A stretch of 64,000 nucleotides of DNA from contig CP089451.1 of the NCBI GenBank assembly GCA_026636295.1, forward strand, positions 124,001 to 188,000, in the 5' to 3' direction. Position numbers and translations under genes: made by a program. Every line of letters begins with the position of its first letter. The stretch's first letter is position 1. The notes beneath the pieces are model-generated. The model did not search any database, was not told the DNA's origin, and worked only from the letters and a program-made list of their open reading frames with translations. The DNA comes from Medakamo hakoo. Lineage: Eukaryota; Chlorophyta; Trebouxiophyceae; Coccomyxaceae. Shown in pieces: positions 60,194 to 64,000 of this stretch.

Positions 60194-63100
60194 ATGCTGA
60201 TCAAGGGGGTGCGCTCCTTTAGCCCGGACAACACGACCGTCATTGAATTCTACAAGCCGCTGACCCTGATCGTCGGGGCGAACGGCGCGGGCAAGACGGT
60301 GAGAGGCATTGGTCGGGGGAGGAGGAAAAAACGGCTGCTTGGAGCCCACCACCCGCACCCCTCGTCAGGAGGGGAGGGTGGCGGTGGAGGTGCTGGGTGG
60401 GTGTGCGTGGCGCGGCAGCCTGCGAGGCGGCCGTGGCGGCGCGACTGATGCGAGGCACGGGCGCCGCGCGCTCTGTGTCTCCCCCCTCCCTCCCTCACCC
60501 GCGCGCTCCCCCCTCTCCACCGCCAACACACACAGACCATCATCGAGTGCCTGCGCCAGGCGACGACGGGCGAGCTGCCGCCCAACACCCGGTCCGGCCA
60601 GTCTTTCATCCACGACCCACGGGTGAGTTCGTGGCGGGTGGATGAAAGGTGGCAGCGGCGTCATTTTTTTCCCATCCCGCCGCGACCGCCATCCTGCCCA
60701 TCCCCTCACTCCCCCCCCCCCTCTCCGTCTCCGTCTCCCACCCCACCCCACCCCTCCCAAAAAAACACATCCAGATCGCGGGCGACGTGGAGGTCAAAGC
60801 CCAGATCAAGCTGCGCCTCACAGGCCGGGCGGGCCAGTCCCTCGTCGTCTCCCGGTCCTTCTCGCTCACCCGCCGCAAGACCGGCCTGGCCTTCAAGGCG
60901 TTGGACCAGACCGTCCAGACGTACGACCCGCAGACCATGGCCAAGCAGGCGACGACGTACCGGTGCGCGGACATGGACCGCATGGTGCCGGGCCTCATGG
61001 GCGTCTCCCCCGCCGTCCTGGACAACGTCGTCTTCGTCCACCAGGAAGATTCCAACTGGCCGCTGGCCGACACGGTCACGCTCAAGAAGCGGTTCGACGA
61101 CCTGTTCGCGGCCGCCAAGTACACGAAAGCGTTGGAGGCGTTGCGCAAACTGCGCCAGGAACAGGCGGGCACCGCCAAGGTGGCGCGGCTGGAAGCCAAC
61201 GCGCTGGCGGTGACGGCGGGCCTGGCCGCGCGGCTGGCCGCCGCGGCGGCCGCGGCCGACGCGCGCGTGGCCGCCCTGCAGGCCACGGTCGAGGGCCTGG
61301 CGGCCGCGGCGGCGGAGGCTGAAGCCGAAGCCGCGTCCGCGTCCGCGGCCCTGGCCGCCGCCGAGGCCGCGGCGGCCGACGCGTCGCGCGCCAACGAGGC
61401 GGCCGTGCGCGCCGCGCGCGACTCGATCCAAGCCGACGAAAAGGTCATCCAGGCCCACGGGCCGGCCGCTACCACCGTGCCCCTGGCGACGCTGCGGGCC
61501 GAGATGGCGGCCCTGGAACACACGACGGCGGACGCCCGCAACCGGCTGCTGGCCGCCCGGCGCCTGGCCGACGCGGCGGGCGTCAAGGTCGACATGCTGC
61601 GGGAGCGCGTCGCCGCGCGCGACCGGGACGCCGCCCGCGCGGCGGCCGCGGCTGAGGCGGCCGTCCGCGCGGTGGCGGCCCGGGACAGGGGCGCCCTGGA
61701 CGCGGCGGTGGAGGTGGGCCTGTCCCTGCCTGCTGGCGTGGGCGCCACCACCGCGGCCGACGGGTCCGTGTCCCTGGGCGAAGCCGGGTTTGCGGCCGTG
61801 AAGGCCGCGCTGTCCGCGCACAGCGCCGCGGCCGCGGAAGCCGCGCGGGCCGCCCGGGTCGCCGCCCAGGCCGCTGACGCTGCCGCGTCCGCGAAAGTCG
61901 ATGCAGCCGCGTCCGCCGCCGCCGCCGCGCGCGCCGCGCCGGCCGCCAAGCGCGAGCAGGCCGACGCCGCGCTGGCGGAGGCGGCGCGCCTGCGCGCGGA
62001 AGCCGCGCGCGCGTCGGGCGGTGCGGCCGCGGGCGGGGCCGGGCGCCTGGTGGCCGGTGGCCCCGCCGCCGAAGCGGCCGCGGCGTCCGCCGTCACCGCC
62101 GCCCAGGCCCGCGTCGCGGACCAGGCGGCGTCGGCGGCGTCCGGGCGCGGTGGCGGGCCCGACGCGCTGGCCGAGCGCGTGCGCGAGCTCGACGCCCGCA
62201 TCGGCGGCCTGCGCAACGTCCGCGCCCGCCTGGCCGCCCGGTCGGAGCTGGTCCAGAAGACGGCCCTGGCCCGGGACACGGCGCTGGCGAAGCGGGAAGC
62301 CGCGGAAGGCGCGGTCGCGGAAGCGGTCGCGGAGGTGGAGGCGCTGCTGGTCGGCGGCGGCGGCCTCGCCCCCGGCGCGCCGGTGCCGCCCCCCGGCCCG
62401 GCCCTCAAGGCCGCGGCCGACGCGGCGTTGGCCACCCTCAAAACCCGCGCCCGGGAGGCCGCGCACGCGGCCGCGTCGGCTGCGGCGGCGGCCACCGCCG
62501 CCGAAAGCAAGGCGGCCGCGGCGCGGGCCGACGCGGCCGACGCAGCGGCCCAGGCGGCCGCGGCCGCGGCCGACATGCGCGCCGCCGTCGTCTCCACCCT
62601 GGCGGGCGCGGGCGTGGAGGACGCGGCGGCCGAGCTGCCGCCCGACGCCGCGGCCGCGCCCGACGTGGCGGCCCTGGAAGCGAAGTGGGCCGCGGCCGCG
62701 GTGGACGCGGCGAAGAAAGCCGCGACCGCGGCCTCGGTCCAGTCGTACACCCACCTCGCGCTCGGCGCGGTCGACGGCCACGGCACATGCGTGCTGTGCG
62801 AGCGCGCCTTTGACGGTCCGGCCGCCATCGACGCGTTTAAAGACAAGCTGCACGTCCAGAGCGCGGCCGCGGGCGGCAAAGCGGCCCGGCTGGAGGGCAA
62901 GGCGGCCGCGGCCGCGAAGGCGGCGGCCGACCTGCGCGCGCTCGTGCCCGCGCATGAGCGGTGGGCGGGCCTGGTCGCGCGCGCCGACGCGTCGTCGGGG
63001 CTGGCCGGGTTGGAAGCCGAAGCCGCCGCCGCCCGGTCGGCCGCGGCCGAGGCCGCGGCCGCGTCCGACGCCGCCGCGGCGTCGCTGGCGTCCGGCGAAG

Positions 63101-64000
63101 CGACGGCGCACGGCGTGGTGTGGAGTGCGTGTGCGGCCGCGGCCGACGCGGACGCCGCGCTGGCGGAAGTCGCGCGGTCCGGCCTGGTGGACGCTGCCGG
63201 CCCGCCACCGCCGCCACCGTCGACGACCGTCCCGCCGACTGGTGGCCCGCCCGGCGTGTCCCAAGCCTCCGTCGCGGTCGTGCCCGACACGCCCAGCACT
63301 GCGGCCGCGGCCGCGGTGGGTGGCGGTGGCACTGGCGGTGGGTTTGCCCGCATCCGCACCGTCGCCGACGCCGACGCCGCGCTGGAAGCCGCGGAAAAGG
63401 AGCGCACCCAAGTGGAAGAAGCGCGCGCGCAGGCCGTGCGCGGCCTGGAAGACGCGCGCGCCGCGCTGACGGCGGCCCAACAGGAGCTGCACGCGGTGCG
63501 CGAGGCCGGCGCGGCCGCGCGCGCGGCCGAAGCCAAGCGCGCCGCGGCGGAAGGCCGGGCGCTGGAGCTGACCGCCACCGCGTCCCGCTTACGCACCGAG
63601 GCTGGCGAGTCGGCGGCCGCCGTGGAAGCGACGGAAGCGGCGCTGGCCGACGCGACGGCGGAGCGCGAGGCCAAGCGCGCGGCCGGGCGCGCGGCCGAAG
63701 ACGCGGCGACGGCCGCGGCCGCGAAAGCTGGCGCGGCCGTCGAGAAGGTGGCGCTCCTGGAATCCGCGGCGACTGAGCCGGGCGGCGGGTACGGCGTGGA
63801 CCGCGGCTCCATCGTGGACGCGGCGGCGGCCGAGCTGGCGAAAGCGAAAGCCGAGTTAGCTGACGCCGAGGCCGCGGCCGCGCGCGCGGCGGCCGCCGCG
63901 GCCGACGTCGAGAATACGGCGGGCTCGTCCGAGTCGGTGCGCCGCCGTCTGGACGACTGCATCTCGGCCGCCACGTTGCGGGAGGCTCGTGCGGCCGCCG
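60194..64000 (+). CDS. RAD50: DNA repair ATPase RAD50, 5' part
   Basis: RAD50 is the SMC-like ATPase of the MRE11 complex, acting in double-strand break repair and checkpoint signalling. Exons are 60194-60298, 60536-60622 and 60775 onwards; the third runs off the window. Walker A spans the first junction ([19 protein letters not shown]), then [14 protein letters not shown]. The Q-loop region is VDNVVF-type: [19 protein letters not shown]. The coiled coil is extremely Ala-rich. The zinc hook is [10 protein letters not shown], with C736 and C739. After the hook the second arm is broken by a Pro/Gly/Ser/Thr stretch (about 872-923). The Walker B and signature motifs lie beyond the edge. 1139 codons are visible. 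Confidence 0.95.

Noticed and set aside
60606-63974. Long Ala/Ser-rich minus frame opposite RAD50
   Set aside because: Mirror image of the Ala-rich coiled coil; the plus frame has Walker A and the zinc hook.
1-64000. tRNA, 5S, snRNA, CRISPR, transposon or retroelement
   Set aside because: I looked for T-loop sequence, U1/U2/U5/U6 cores, direct-repeat arrays, terminal repeats and reverse transcriptase or transposase motifs and found none.

Overview
This is a very GC-rich, gene-dense stretch of nuclear DNA from a photosynthetic eukaryote, almost certainly a green alga. It carries a green-type Rubisco small subunit gene, a major trimer-type LHCII gene, plastid-targeted RsgA and rhodanese proteins, a plant-type uS4 N-terminus and an LPA1-like photosystem II factor. 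Introns are short, with GTGAGT or GTGCGT donors and pyrimidine-rich acceptors. At least three genes have the chlorophyte poly(A) signal TGTAA just after the stop. The sequence does not settle the species. I see 32 genes, no transposon, retroelement or virus-like element, no CRISPR array, and no tRNA, rRNA or snRNA gene.

Layout. Bases 454-4502 hold four minus-strand genes: a 54-residue protein, a DUF3054 membrane protein, cytosolic ribosomal protein uS4 and a DUF1499 protein. PDS5 (cohesin) and a secreted cysteine-rich protein follow on plus (4841-11230). The ESCRT-III gene CHMP2/VPS2 (minus) faces an unknown plus gene, followed by 1.5 kb without genes. Next come RbcS, a PAM2/CUE/SMR protein and an 88-residue protein (minus, 15061-18051), a 99-residue membrane protein (plus) and CSN8 (minus). 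RPA49, RsgA and a TPR-like protein run on plus (20037-24861). Glyoxalase II and a B3 transcription factor run on minus (24998-28229), then the 9.6 kb UTP20 gene on plus (29027-38631).

From 38671 to 41353 (minus) lies the most unusual gene: an STR8-type rhodanese that splices in phase into a half-length ZPR1 module. Two membrane-protein genes (plus), canonical ZPR1, LHCII, a CxxC zinc-site protein, a double GATA-finger protein and a possible 65-residue gene (minus) come next. The window ends with LPA1-like (plus), UFD1 (minus), MAF1 (plus), a TPMT/HOL-type methyltransferase (minus) and RAD50 (plus, cut off by the window end).

The genes do not form one pathway. Loose themes are ribosome biogenesis and Pol I/III control (UTP20, RPA49, MAF1, uS4, RsgA), chromosome maintenance (PDS5, RAD50), ubiquitin-related control (CSN8, UFD1) and photosynthesis (RbcS, LHCII, LPA1-like, STR8). 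Nine neighbouring pairs are head to head and several are tail to tail with 39-144 bp between stops. Extreme GC3 makes most antisense frames open, so the long Arg/Ala/Pro-rich reading frames opposite real genes are not genes. All gene models here were derived by reading splice sites by eye; no transcript evidence was available.
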